Assembly (NCBI GenBank): GCA_009760855.2
Contig: WPIO01000232.1
Coordinates: 124,001 to 188,000, forward strand
Length of the DNA stretch: 64,000 nt
Source: Cristatella mucedo
Taxonomy: Eukaryota; Bryozoa; Phylactolaemata; Cristatellidae
Reading direction: 5' to 3'
Below the pieces are notes generated by a model, which was given only the letters and a program-made list of their open reading frames with translations, did not search any database and was not told the DNA's origin. Each line of letters starts with the position of its first letter. Position 1 is the first letter of the stretch. The translations under genes were made by a program, and so were the position numbers. Shown here piece after piece: positions 1 through 10,978 of the stretch.

Positions 1-1396
1 TTGTTGTGAAGGAGGTGGCACCGGCCAGACTTGCCCACCACAGTGCCGAGCATTCACTCAGCCGAGTCTCGCTCTATTCACCACCTCGGAGCAACAACAA
101 GTCGAAGTCGACGGGGTCGAAGGCGTGTGCCTTCGTAACTGCGCTCGGACGACTCGCGGCTTCTGACGGCCCCGACCTTCACTGCTGGCCGCTAGATGGC
201 ACCAGCTCGGTACCAAAAGCGAGAGGCGACTGGCGACAGACGCAAGCCTGGGCTGCAAATTAAACCGAGAAACGCCGACGGGGACGACGTGTCTAAAAAT
301 GAAAGACGAGTAAACCTGCCGGCGGCGGCGGCCGGCCCATGCACAACGCACGCCCCGGTGGGGCGGCCTGCTGACAACCTGCAGCCAGCTTGGCCGGCCA
401 GAATGCTTGAAGCTTGCACTCAGACCTTTCAGGCGAGGTCACAGACGGCCGGCTCTGACGGTGGGAGTTTTCTTTAATTTTCATTGATTCCAAAGTGACA
501 GCTAGCAACGACGAGAAAGTCTTTGGAGCCTAATCGGCCGCCGGGATCGCTGCCGATTCCTCGGGAAAATTAATGGCCGCTGCCGAAGGACGTCACGCAC
601 GAGTGAAGCCCAGCTCTACCGCCGAGCACTGGGAAAGCTTTCTCCGGCTGCCATTTTCTGCCCGAGCAAGAGAAAATTGCACCAGCGACGACGATTGAGC
701 CCGGAAATAGTCGACCGAAGAAGCAGCACCTCGGAAGAGACAGGCCGCCTGGCTGGCGCCAGGCCAGGGCAGGGCCGGCTCCGAGCCGGCCGGCCGGCGT
801 CGTCGGCAAGTAAATTGAATTATCCGAGCAGACTCCAGTCCTCCTCCAGTCGGGCTGCTAATTGCAGCTCGACTGGAGAGAGGGCAGCGGCTCCGGCTGC
901 TGCAGTTCGCAGCCACGTCAAGTCGGTGCCCGGCCTAGTGCCGCCTGGGGGGAAAGGCGGCACGACTCGAGCGCCCGGCGCCCAGTGGCCCTCAGGATGG
1001 AACGGCAGCACGACTCCTTCCCTTCCCCTTCAGTTTTCCTTTCCCCTTGACTTCCTTCCCCTTGACTTGGCTGCAGAAGGCCTCAGCCGGACGGACGTCG
1101 ACGGAGCAGTGAGCGTTGGCTGGCTGTCGGCGACCATGGTGGTGTTGTTCTCAGTGGAAGGTGGCCAGGATGAGAGCAGCCAGCCTGGGCCTGAGGAGGA
1201 CTAGGCTAATAAAGGTCACCGCTAGGATGCACCTGCTCCTCTGGCTGCTTGGCTGTCGTCATCGGCAGCCGATGTTGCCTGCCCCTAGCCTGCCTGTCGC
1301 TAGCCGTCCTAGGCAGCTACCCTCGGGCAGAGACATGTAGGTCTGTCTACCTGCCACCGTCTGCAGCAGAGAGGCTGCCTGCTGCAGACAGCCTGT
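1..1396. other. GC-rich non-coding flank, nothing recognised
   Basis: GC-rich sequence with short overlapping open frames on both strands and no domain, splice chain or repeat I recognise. The minus strand is downstream of exon 3, so this may be intron, 3' UTR or intergenic DNA. Confidence 0.4.
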
Positions 1397-1526
1397 CATG
1401 TATCTTCGTCTGTAACTCCACAAAGTCATAAAGACCATGTGGGTGTTACGCAGGAGAGTTTTGTATAGCGCACTCACAGCCTGAGCGGCTTTCGGTACGC
1501 ATTCGGTAGCCAACAGACTTGCTGCC
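1397..1526 (-). mobile_element. LINE-A 3' end fragment
   Basis: Reverse-complement match to the 3' end of the LINE-A copy at 45.6-45.76 kb: the ATACATGACAG-type end, the TTTATGACTTTGTGGAGTTAC stretch, the GTATAGCGCACTC block and the CGGTAGCCAACAGACTT stretch are all kept with few differences. It is 5'-truncated at about 130 bp. The close match suggests a recent insertion. Confidence 0.8.
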
Positions 1527-1866
1527 GCCATTGCCGAACGCCAGCTAAGTCTAGTCAGCTTCTTAAAAGCTAGTCTAGGAAAGTCTGACACTCTACTGTA
1601 GGCAGCAGCCGATAGAGACTGGTGGCCATGGTGTCTCGAAGAGGCCAACGCCACCCAGAGGCCCACGCTCGGGAGCAGCAGCACCGGACGAAGACAGGCA
1701 GGCAGCCAATCAGCAGAAGCTGCAGCAGACGCCAAGCACCAGCAGCAGCACCACTGGCCGTGTGATGATGAACCAGCAGGCTGATGACTTGACCTCCTTC
1801 CAAGGAAGCTTCGGCAATCAGCTCGGCGTGTCTGGCTGCCAGCCCAAACCGAGTTCCCTTTCCGCT

Positions 1867-1867
<1 letters not shown>

Positions 1868-1910
<43 letters not shown>
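1868..1910. repeat. Poly-G tract (43 G)
   Basis: Uninterrupted run of about 43 G read directly from the sequence. Its exact length is uncertain because such runs are hard to sequence. It can form G-quadruplex structures. Confidence 0.85.
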
Positions 1911-1911
<1 letters not shown>

Positions 1912-4900
1912 AGGGGACGACTGTAACCTGCTGCTTGCAACTCGGAGCAATTCGGCGATACCACATGCTCTTATGAAGAAGTGGCCCAGCCCGCAATGCA
2001 ATGCCACAAGCCGGGCGAGCAACGACGCTCGAGACTCGATGCCTCGGGCGAGCACACGGTGCTGGCAAATGTCACATGGCTAGAGATAAGTAAGGTAAGG
2101 AAGAAAAATGGCGGGAGCTACGTCGATTCGCAGGATATGCCACCCAGTCAACGAGCCCAAGACGAAATCGAGGTCACCGCTTTCGCGAACAACAGCCTGC
2201 AAACTGGAGCTTGGATAACCTTGCGCGTGCCCTCTCCACGCTAGGGGGGGGGTTCGGTCGCTAGGTGAGCATGTGAGCAGTTTTCTTTTTTTGTCAGGCA
2301 GGCAGTGCTGCCAGCCCTCCCAGGGGAATGAAAGCCTGGAGCAAGCCAAGCTTTTTCGCACCGGCTTTGCCATCCGGCCACGAGGGGGCGCCACCGATAG
2401 AGGCATGAAACACCCGGGCCTCAGAAGTCTGTCGATATTGCTCCAGAGCAATTTTTATAGGGGTCAAATCTTGCGGCTGGCTGAGCCACTGCACCAGCAA
2501 TAACTACAGATTCGTCAAAAGCTACTTCAACCTGTTATCTTGCTGCCAAATGTAATGACTGCCCCCAAACAGAGTATTTGAGCCTTGAAGTCCAAATTTT
2601 TTCTCTGCCAACAATCTCTTTAGTAAAGTACTCTCTGAGGAATCCTTGTTTGGTGCTGGCGCAGTGGCTCAGCAAGTCACATAACTTGAAACTCGTAGAA
2701 CGACTATTGAATGCTCAGACTACACAGGTAGCCGACCTTTTCAGTAAAACTCAGGCTCTTTGAAATGTGCTACAGGAGACGAGACAATGCAGAAGCTCGG
2801 AGCTTCTATCCCTGGCCAGACCAGGGAAGTGATAAAGAATCTTGGCAGGGTGACGTCAAACTAAATACACACATACCAACAGTATATGTGTCTGTTTTTG
2901 GGTCGTCGATAAATATTTTAACATGCTTCGCATAACTTTAGGGTGCCTGGCATCGTAGAAAACCCTCTTTTTACGCGAAGGAGCATACAGCCACTTCACT
3001 AGCTCATTCTCTCACAAACTCGATGTATTAGCCGACCATCTTCAACAAGGCCCAGCCCTTGCTGAGGCTTTGAGTACCTCATACCCGGTCAGGACTGGTC
3101 ATGGAAGGCCGTAAGAAGGGCGATTTAATGACGGTAATAATTACTATCACAATTACAATTATATCAGACGACATTTGCATTTGTATGGGGACTCAAGAGA
3201 CCTGATTTACTTTCTGGGCACTTGACATATTCTGGAAAGGAAGTGGCCGACCAAGCCGGTTTGTAAGACGAGCTGCTGTAGGTGAGCTAGAACACCGACA
3301 GCAAGAGAATGAAGAACGTGAAGCGAATATATAACCGCACGAGGAGAAGGCGGGGGGGGGGGGCAAAGCTCAGTGTGCCCCCCCCCAACCCCTGCAGATT
3401 TCACCCCACCTGCCTTCTAGCATCCATCCATCCATCCATCGTCCAATAATCTTGAGAGAAGGCCTGGGGGGGGGCTGGCTGGAGGTCGGCTGAGTAATGA
3501 CAGCTCGTCCATTCACGGCCTGTCAACAAGCGTTGACGGAGACCATTCAAATGCCACTAACTCTTGACATGACATGCTGAAGACGTACAAGCCGATAGCA
3601 GCATTTACAGCCAGGATTAATTTTGGCATCGAGAATGCGGTGGCCAAACTGGTCTACTGACTGCAGCCATAACCAGAGAGCGATACTTCTTGTCCGACTC
3701 GGCCACCATCGGGTTAGCTCGAATGCCCCATGGCAACTGCAGACTACTTACAAGCAAGGTTTCCATGCAAGAAGTGCACGACCAGAGAAACAAAGAAGTC
3801 ACGTGTGCACTGCACGTGTGTAGCTGTGCACAGGCTCATTGATGGCATGCCACCATGCTCTGAACGTCTCTAAAAGACTGGGAAACGGCAGCAGCAGCTA
3901 TCGGACTACAGCAAAAGTGCACAGCCGGACTTAGGCAGCTTTGGCCACGAGCTCTGGCAGCAGCTGGCACCGAGGCTGCAGCCGTTCTGCCACTGACGGC
4001 GACTTCGAGATAGGCAGTCCAGGCGATGCAGGGATGCTCGCCTACTGCTGCTGCTGCCGTAGAGCCAGTCGCTGAGCAAATTACCAGATGCCACTCATCC
4101 ACATCCTCTCGCCGACCCTGTATAGTTTACTGACCAAATAAACTAGATAGCTCCCTGCAAGCAATTCAATTGAGCCAGCGATCGCATCGCCGGCTGGGGC
4201 CACAAAAGGCCATTGCACCGACTCCGGCTGCTGCTGCAGCCAGCCAGCTCGAGATGGGGGGGGGGCAGCCCCGAGGCAACCTCTTCAGGCCGGCCCAGGT
4301 CGAAGACGGTCGGTATGAGGGCAGGCACAGCTGACAAGGATCTAATGCAGGCCACATGGCTCGTCCCACATCTACCTCTCGGCTGCAGCACCAGTGCCAG
4401 GCAGGCGAAGCCCGGCAGCCATTAGCTAGCGCCTCGACCAGCAGCAGGATGCTGCTGTGTTCAGGATGCCGAATTCGAGCTAGGCAAGTTGATAGACAGG
4501 CCTACCAGCCAGTATGGCCAGGGCAGATCGGTCTCGAAAGCCCCCCCCCCTTCCCGAAAGCCGGCACCGGCCGAGCCAGCCGGCAACTGGCCATTGTAAC
4601 TACACACGGTCGTTCGCAGCAGACCAGTCGACGAGTCATGCATATTAGAGTTGAGCCGAGGCTGTCACACCGGACGCATAAAAATCTGCAAGCAGTCGAG
4701 CCAAGGCAGAGAAGCCGGATCTGTGCTTCGGTGCAATCCGCTGTGCATTCGACGGTCACTAATCGAGCTTCCTAAGACATGGAAAGAATTGCCATACCAA
4801 TCTGACAGCTAGATCCGTAGATCGATACTAGTATTGCCAGTGGGCGGAGCCGGGACTTACACGCACGGATGCGAGTAATGAAAAATTAGGGTAAGCAATC

Positions 4901-5103
4901 GCAATGGTTATTCTACACCCACTCGGCTGGGTTGCCCATCTACTTAAAGTACGACATAATATCATCGTCGATGATAGACCTGGGTACGTAGGTGTGGGGG
5001 CCGGGATACAAGTCACTGCCCTCTTACCCTCCCCCCCCGTCACAGCCCGACCCCTTGAAGACCCGACCCACGTCCTGGTTTGGCCCAGTGGTGTGGTACT
5101 GGC
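1911..5103. other. Non-coding stretch with G/C runs and (CATC)n
   Basis: No gene seen. It contains G or C runs near 2,244, 3,353, 3,380, 3,467, 4,257 and 4,541, a short (CATC)n at about 3,419-3,439, and a G-run/C-run pair at 3,353-3,388 that could fold back. A possible tRNA-like A-box near 2,660 lacks a convincing B-box. Confidence 0.4.
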
Positions 5104-5240
5104 CTCTAAAAAGATTTTACGGTCGTGGGCTCCAGCCGTTTGGTGCCATATATGTATCAATCCATCCATGCCATATATCCATCCTGCTGCCTTACATATG
5201 CCAAATGGCTGGAGCCCACGACCTTGGTCTTTTTAGAATA
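5104..5240. repeat. Imperfect inverted repeat with SINE-like B-box
   Basis: Left arm about 5,104-5,147 and right arm about 5,200-5,240 are imperfect inverted copies sharing CTAAAAAGA, GGTCGTGGGCTCCAGCC and a TTTGGnnCAT segment, around a spacer of about 50 bp. The GGTCGTGGGCTCCAGCC core resembles the B-box side of the local SINE families, so this may be a head-to-head pair of SINE remnants or a foldback element. Confidence 0.6.
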
Positions 5241-5430
5241 TATATATTAAAGTGTGAAAGTTAGTCCTTCCGTCTGTCACTCGGCAAGATGGCACACTTC
5301 CCTCACGAGGCAAGATGAGGCAGCTGTGTCTTCGGTGACGGAACTACTGTGACTCAGGTAAGCAAGTCCACAGGCAATGAGCTGCTCCGATAATATATAC
5401 ATATAACTTACATATATATATACATATATA

Positions 5431-5494
5431 ACTTTCTTGCTTCAATTAGAAGGGGTGTATGTATATATATCCCTTCTAATTGAAGCAAGAAAGT
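5431..5494. repeat. 24-bp perfect hairpin in AT-rich DNA
   Basis: Arms 5,431-5,454 and 5,471-5,494 are perfect reverse complements (they begin ACTTTCTTGC and end GCAAGAAAGT) around a 16-nt TG/TA-rich loop. TA-rich sequence also precedes the left arm. It could be a small foldback element or structured transcript; no TIR element family is recognised. Confidence 0.8.
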
Positions 5495-6244
5495 TTGCCT
5501 ATCATGCAGCAGATGGTGACCAGTACTTCCGGGAGTGACTAGAATAGAAATAGAATAGTGTAATACACTCTATCCTGGTGCTGCATAAGATATATACCTA
5601 CATCACATTGGCTCTGACACGGCTTGTAGCACACATTTCGACCTCTCTCCTAGTCAGACAGCCGGTGAGTGACTGCTCCCACTGATCGTCAGCTGAGCAT
5701 CAGTCAGTCACACCGATGACAAACAGCACCGAGTATCCAAAGCAACGTGAGTGAGAGGAGCACGGCTAGTCAAGATGATCACTATTTTTTACACCATTGT
5801 CGACACATCCAAGATAAGACAGTTCTTTTATGTTCAATGCATCCCAGCAGACCCGGCAGAACATCCCAGATTCTGGCTGCCACCAGCACCATCGTACAAG
5901 AGCCTACCTACGAAAAGCCAGCTTGCACATTAACATATTACAAATACACTCTTCTATAAAGAAGGGACGCCTCGATGCTCCAATAGCAAGAGTCTCTTGG
6001 GCATTCTCCATAGGGACTCACTTGGTGGATAGGGTCCGGGGAGGGGAGCGAGCTGAGTCCTGACGCTCATCGAAAACGGTGGCGAATAGCCATTGAGGCT
6101 ATTCGCCTGATCTACTGAGGACTAGATCAAAGTAGAAAGGGGGGACAAGATGGAGTGTGGACAAGCAACCGGGAGAGCAAGAGGCTAAGCTGACAAAACA
6201 CCTAAGTGTTGTCTTTGCCTTTTTTGCCAGCAAAAGTCAGCAAA

Positions 6245-6247
<3 letters not shown>
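5495..6247. other. Non-coding stretch, nothing recognised
   Basis: About 750 bp with short overlapping open frames and no domain, tRNA-like box or repeat match seen. Confidence 0.35.
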
Positions 6248-6324
<77 letters not shown>

Positions 6325-6331
6325 TCTCTCT
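6248..6331. repeat. (CT)n microsatellite
   Basis: About 84 bp of CT repeats with one interruption near 6,320. Open frames through it encode Leu-Ser or Arg-Glu repeats and are not genes. Confidence 0.95.
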
Positions 6332-7039
6332 GCTCGATTCCAGTCTTCGGTTGTGTCTGTCAGCACATCTGTCTCTGACCAGGGCCGTCCAGGGTCGAGG
6401 TGTGGCTGTGGCTGGCTGCAGGGTAAGCTCCAGGAACCAACCCGGCTCATCCTTTACAGGAAAGGCTAATCCGCACAAGCCTATCGAGGCTTATCCGGTC
6501 AGCCGACGGGCAACTCGGGGAGCGGCAAAGACAGCTTAAGCCGGCAGTGCAGTGGGGTAAGCTCGGCGGCTGGCTCGTCCGGTACATTGGTCGGGTCGGC
6601 CTGCTGAAGAACCTCGAGAGTCGTCGCACGTGAGAGAACCTAGCTTTGTTTTCAGCTCCACATTTGACGGCTAGCACACCCAGGCTAGCCCAGGCTGACC
6701 CAATTTGCTGCCCATTCATTAGGTTCCTTCCTGGCACCCTGCACGATGCCAACAAGCTGCACACCCTGCCCTGCCACACCGGATACCGAGTGACCGCAGC
6801 AGAGGAAGCCAGTGCGGCACACACTGCTGACACCGGTGAGCAAAACCCAAACAGACGAAGAGGACAAAGGGCTGGGCTGACAAGGGTTACATTGTAAATA
6901 ACGAATGTTGCCACGAAAGATCTGCAAATGAACAAGAACTACAAATGAACTAGTTCCGGGCTTATCTACTTTCCCGAGCAGCAAAGCTGAATGTTACACT
7001 TGTATGTGCGTAGATATGCCAATTGATAACTCTACAAAG
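6332..7039. other. Non-coding stretch, nothing recognised
   Basis: Moderately GC-rich sequence with short frames only; no domain or repeat recognised. A minus-strand frame of 162 codons spans much of it but has no recognisable content. Confidence 0.35.
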
Positions 7040-7262
7040 CCACTGTGGGAGGTGTTAGACTGGGGTGTTTGCTCTAGGTCATAGAAAGCCAAAGTGGCTT
7101 CCGGTGCTCATATGGTAGCCAGCCATCTGACGTCATCGAAAGCAACAAGGAGAAAGTGAGAAACATGGCTGAGTCATGAGGGCAGTCAAGGAAGAGAGTT
7201 GCATGGAAGTAGCAGTGTGTGAGACAGCTGGAAAGGCTGAGCCACAGTCGCCAGCAGGGGGG
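7040..7262 (-). mobile_element. Divergent LINE-A 3' fragment
   Basis: Reverse-complement similarity to the LINE-A C-terminal and 3' UTR region: GGTAGCCAGCC, GAGAAAGTGAGAAACATGGCTGAGTCA-type sequence, GCATGGAAGTAGCAG and a CCACAGTCG block occur in the same order as in the 33-kb copy. Many differences show it is old. Confidence 0.6.
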
Positions 7263-7692
7263 TAAGAAATCGTTGCCTACAAACTACGGAAGCAAGTTCC
7301 TAGTACTTGCAGGGAAAAACTACTTGCATGACCTTCACCTTGCTTAAAAAAGCGCTTGGTGGTGGCAGTCTCCCCGTTGAGCAGCCAAACTCGAAGGAAC
7401 CGCGGAGCTTGAGCTTGGCTGAGAACGACAAGCGAATGACAGTCGGGGGGGGGGTGGGAGATATGCTCTACTTTAGTTGTGGCAGGCCTGGGCAGGGAAC
7501 GCCTTACGGAAAACCCTAGAGGCAGTTCTCGGCAGCACTCATGCCACGTGACAGCCAACACATGATCTCACCAGGCACTGCTCAAGAGCAGTCATAGATA
7601 GACACGAGGCGATGAGAGACCTACGCTGTACAAACGGGAGCGAGCACGCACGCCCTGCTTCGCGCGCTAGCGCACAGAGCCTCCGCTAAACG
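7263..7692. other. Non-coding stretch downstream of the candidate last exon
   Basis: No gene seen. There is a G-run near 7,445. If the candidate exon at 8,028-7,693 is real this would be 3' UTR, but no minus-strand AATAAA was found in it. Confidence 0.3.
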
Positions 7693-8028
7693 CTAGGGCA
7701 CGTAGTCTTCCGGTTCTGCCCTCGGCGACTCGGAGCTGGACGTCGAGGCGACCGAGGGCAAGGCGGCCGTGGAGAAGCAAGATCGGCTACGGACGCTGCT
7801 GCTGCTGCTGAGCGAACGCTCGCACGAAGCTCGTGCCAGTCTCTTCAGCAGTGTGCGCGTGTGCGTGGCAGCGCTGCAGCCGGCCAGCAGTCTGCCTCGT
7901 CTGCCTCCTCCTTCTGCCCTCCCTCTCCTTCGTCCTCTTCCCGTCGGGCAGGGGACTGGTGCAGGCCTCTGTTGATAGGAGGAAGGCTGATGCTGCCATC
8001 GTCGACTTCGGGGCCCAAGAAAGAGTGG
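7693..8028 (-). CDS. Possible terminal exon of the same gene
   Basis: Weak candidate. On the minus strand an acceptor-like CCCCTTGCTCAG is followed by 111 codons and a stop. The phase (0) matches the exon 3 donor. The product begins PLFLGPRSRRWQHQ, is Arg- and Ser-rich, includes RTLLKRLARASCERSL and ends AEPEDYVP. There is no homeodomain or other domain I recognise. The two other minus-strand frames are also partly open, which lowers the value of the open frame. I see no AATAAA on the minus strand within the next several hundred bases. It may simply be GC-rich intron sequence, with the real downstream exons beyond the left edge. Confidence 0.2.
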   Translation of the reverse strand, partial: PLFLGPRSRRWQHQPSSYQQRPAPVPCPTGRGRRRGRAEGGGRRGRLLAGCSAATHTRTLLKRLARASCERSLSSSSSVRSRSCFSTAALPSVASTSSSESPRAEPEDYVP

Positions 8029-8772
8029 CTGAGCAAGGGGCCACAACTCCAGCAGTGCCTTCGTAGACCGACCTGAGCAGCTTGTCGTCGGCTCATCGCT
8101 GATGCTGCGGGGGCATGATGGAGCATTAGGGTGGGTAAATTCGAACGAGTTATGTCGGCTCTTGCTCTTAGCACGAGCCGCACGTGACCGTGGCCCAACA
8201 AGTGCGGCTCAATAATCTGCACAATGCAGGCTCTTCGTGCACAGAGCGAACACGGAGGTGACAGCCTGCCTACTTCGTCAACAGCCTACTACTCCACAGC
8301 TGCCACCAGTGCAGCAGCAGCAGCTGCTGCTCCTCCACTACCCTAACTATATGCCTCAATTGCCAGCTCAGCCTGACAATAGACCTCAAATTGCCAGCTC
8401 AGAGCCCAGAAGCAGCAGTCGGGCCGGTCTGTGTTCATCCTAAGAGCCAGCTCACTTCGTCACTGGCCTGGCCTCTTTCTATTAGCAATGAGCAATTAGG
8501 GACTTTGGAAAACTGGGGGGGGGGGCAATTTGTAAAACAAGTTTGGCTTGGACACAAGCCCCTAGTCGGCTGCTGAAATTAGTGTGCCGAAAGCCGAGCT
8601 GGATTTGCTGCTGCTTAGACAGGCTTAATCCGGCAGGCAGTAACTGCTGCCGGATTAAGCCTTGCCGGAGCCGCCCCATCACCCACAGATCGTCGGTGGC
8701 TGCTCCAGAAGCCAACAATACAGGGAAGCAGCTGCCTGTGGGTAAAACATATGTCCGATCACACAGCTAGGA

Positions 8773-8775
<3 letters not shown>
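8029..8775. other. Non-coding stretch with a 16-bp hairpin
   Basis: No convincing exon. It includes a perfect 16-bp inverted repeat (8,621-8,636 with 8,647-8,662, arm starting AGGCTTAATCCGG, 10-nt loop) and a G-run near 8,517. Confidence 0.5.

Positions 8776-8831
<56 letters not shown>
8776..8831. repeat. (GA)n microsatellite
   Basis: About 56 bp of GA repeats read directly. Confidence 0.95.
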
Positions 8832-8832
<1 letters not shown>

Positions 8833-9959
8833 CACTGCATTCCAAATGCTCACCACAATCAGGACCAGCCTCGCACTTGGTAAGGGGAGAGTGGAGATAA
8901 TCTGAACCGCTTAGTGCAACTACGAGCCGGACGTGCCAGAATTCCCTAGTCTGCGCCCCCCCCCCCAGGAGCCGCTGGGCCTTCGACGTTGCCGCTCCCG
9001 CAGAGCTGAGGCTGAGCGCTCAAAGAGAGAGAGGACGCGAGAACTTTGGTACAGACGAAAAAGGGCAGCCGCCACCATCCCACGCATCAGTGGTGCAAAC
9101 TAAAGGCCGAGCGAGGGGGGGGCATCGTTCGCTCGCTCGCTCGCGCTCCCATGTACAGCTGATATGTACACCACGTACCACAGCAGCTGGCTACTTAGCT
9201 CCTACTCCTACTCTTGAGCCGGGCCCGAAAAAGAGCTGCCACTTGGGCGCATCGAGCAGCATTAGCTGCCGGGCAACAGCTGTTGTCATGGTCGACCGGA
9301 TGCTAACGGTACTTCCGTGCGAAGCAGGCACTGTGCCCCAGCTCATTCGGCTTACGATAAAGCTTGTCTACTCATGGATGAGCAGCAGCAGCAGAGATGT
9401 TAAAGCAGCACAAGCTGGTCAGCAGTTCGCAGGGCACTGTGCTGCAGAGACAGGACAGAGGGCGTACCGACAGTTCAAGGCCGCCAGCAGCAGCTGCTTC
9501 GGCAGCGCAAGCTCACCAAGGAGCTGACTGGAAGGAAAGGTCACTGGAAGGTCACTGACAGGAAAGCGCCTAGACGTCAGCTAGCTCACCCCAGTCGTTG
9601 AATAGTCTACCCGTCCTATTTTTACAATGAAAAAAGAAATAACACCAGTCTGACCGACTACCCAAAAGGCTTAGCTAGATCGAAACAGTTAGTGAGCTCT
9701 GCCGATTCGATCATTGTTGAAGTTGAGACATAAACAGGCGACAGCTGAAGGAAGCTTGAAGGAAGCCTAGTCACTTGCTCTCAAGCAGAAGCAACAGAAG
9801 AACTGCTCACCTTCTCTGCTAGAGCACGGCTTGTGTCACATGTGACTACATAGATAATAACGCCAGATGGGGTAGGTCTCACTTGAACCGAGGCTGTTGG
9901 TCGGTGGATTTTCGTTGGATCATGCATGCAAAGCCAGTTAAATTCAAGAACGAAAATAT
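8832..9959. other. Non-coding stretch, nothing recognised
   Basis: Contains a C-run near 8,956, a G-run near 9,115 and a short (CTCG)n near 9,125. A plus-strand frame at 9,090-9,527 (145 codons) has no recognised domain and is probably chance. Confidence 0.35.
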
Positions 9960-10095
9960 TACAAAAAAATTCCTTCTAAAATCCCGCGAGAGCCCAATAT
10001 TTATCCATGCACTTTACATTCGCCGAAGGGCTTGAACCAGCAACCTAAGTTGTTTAAGGTGAGCACCTTACCCCTGGGCCAAACCCAGGCGGCAG
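9960..10095 (-). mobile_element. SINE-E copy (tRNA-derived), minus
   Basis: The reverse complement reads TTTGGCCCAGGGGTAAGGTGCTC, an A-box-like start, then GGTTCAAGCC as a B-box, then a tail with AAAGTGCATGGATAAA similar to the SINE-E copy at 15.04 kb. A plus-strand copy lies just to the right, giving an inverted pair. Confidence 0.6.
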
Positions 10096-10124
10096 CCCGG
10101 TTAGTGGCGATTGAATCGTGTGGT

Positions 10125-10210
10125 TGTAGCTTTGGCCCAGCGGCAAGGTGCCCTCGCGTCATGACCAGGGTAGCTTGTTCGAGTCGTGCAGAAAGCCATT
10201 TTCTTGTATC
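10125..10210 (+). mobile_element. SINE-E head fragment, plus
   Basis: Reads GTAGCTTTGGCCCAGCGGCAAGGTGC then GCTTGTTCGAGTCGTGC, a recognisable A-box and B-box pair of the SINE-E type. The tail is not clear. Confidence 0.55.
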
Positions 10211-10483
10211 TTCGGTTGGAAGAAAGACAGGAACAAGGCAAGCCGGTTCGGAGTGTTCGCCACAGCCCGGATGAAGCTCAACAATCGGCTACTCACTCTC
10301 TCTCACACACACCGAGTTGCAGCACATTGGACTCTAGCTATTCGGACTCTCGCACTCAATGCTACAGCAACTGACCAACTGCCGAGGCAACGGATCAACA
10401 CGGACCATGTAAGGCTGCTGCCGTCGTCGGCAGTGCTGGTGATCTAGCTTGCAAAGAGAAGACAGGCATACACTTAGCTTTTA

Positions 10484-10571
10484 GTCAGCAAATGTAAAGT
10501 GCCTCGACTTCTCTGAGGATGCTATATCAAATGCATTATTATTATTATTATTACTGTTATCATTATTATTA
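10484..10571 (+). mobile_element. LINE-B 3' tail fragment
   Basis: GCAAATGTAAAGTGCCTCGA, CTTCTCTGAGG and a TATCAAATGCATTATTATT end match the LINE-B 3' terminus. Confidence 0.7.
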
Positions 10572-10650
10572 GTGCCTGTAATTTCACTCGAGTGCTGTTA
10601 TGCTAGCTGCTGCCCCATTCCAAACTGTCTTTCGAGATGGCCTGTACCTG

Positions 10651-10654
<4 letters not shown>

Positions 10655-10724
<70 letters not shown>
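10655..10724. repeat. (GA)n microsatellite
   Basis: About 70 bp of GA repeats. Confidence 0.95.
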
Positions 10725-10729
<5 letters not shown>

Positions 10730-10978
10730 GCTTGCATCGATCGCAGTGGGAGCACAATACAACGACTTTTCACACGACTCCACACTCCCGTCCATGAGCT
10801 CACGTCCATGAGCTCACGCATGAAGGTTCCACGCTGCCGTCGATGGCAGCACTGGCTTGGCTCCGAAAGAAATGTATAAATGCTAGGTGGGGCTGCGGTC
10901 GCACGGGGGGGGGGACAAGATGGCTGAGCAGTGGCAGAGAAGGAGGGCAAATGCAGTCATAGCAGACGCCGGCCTTAC

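Noticed and set aside
1259-2068. 269-codon minus-strand frame
   Set aside because: It runs through the 43-base G tract (poly-Pro) and a LINE-A 3' end; no coding signal of its own.
3120-3170. LINE-B tail
   Set aside because: ATAATTACTATCAC is only loosely like the ATT tail, and the GCGC motifs are absent.
1-10978. TALE homeodomain exon downstream of exon 3
   Set aside because: I looked for WFINARR-type and related patterns in the minus-strand frames and found none in this interval.
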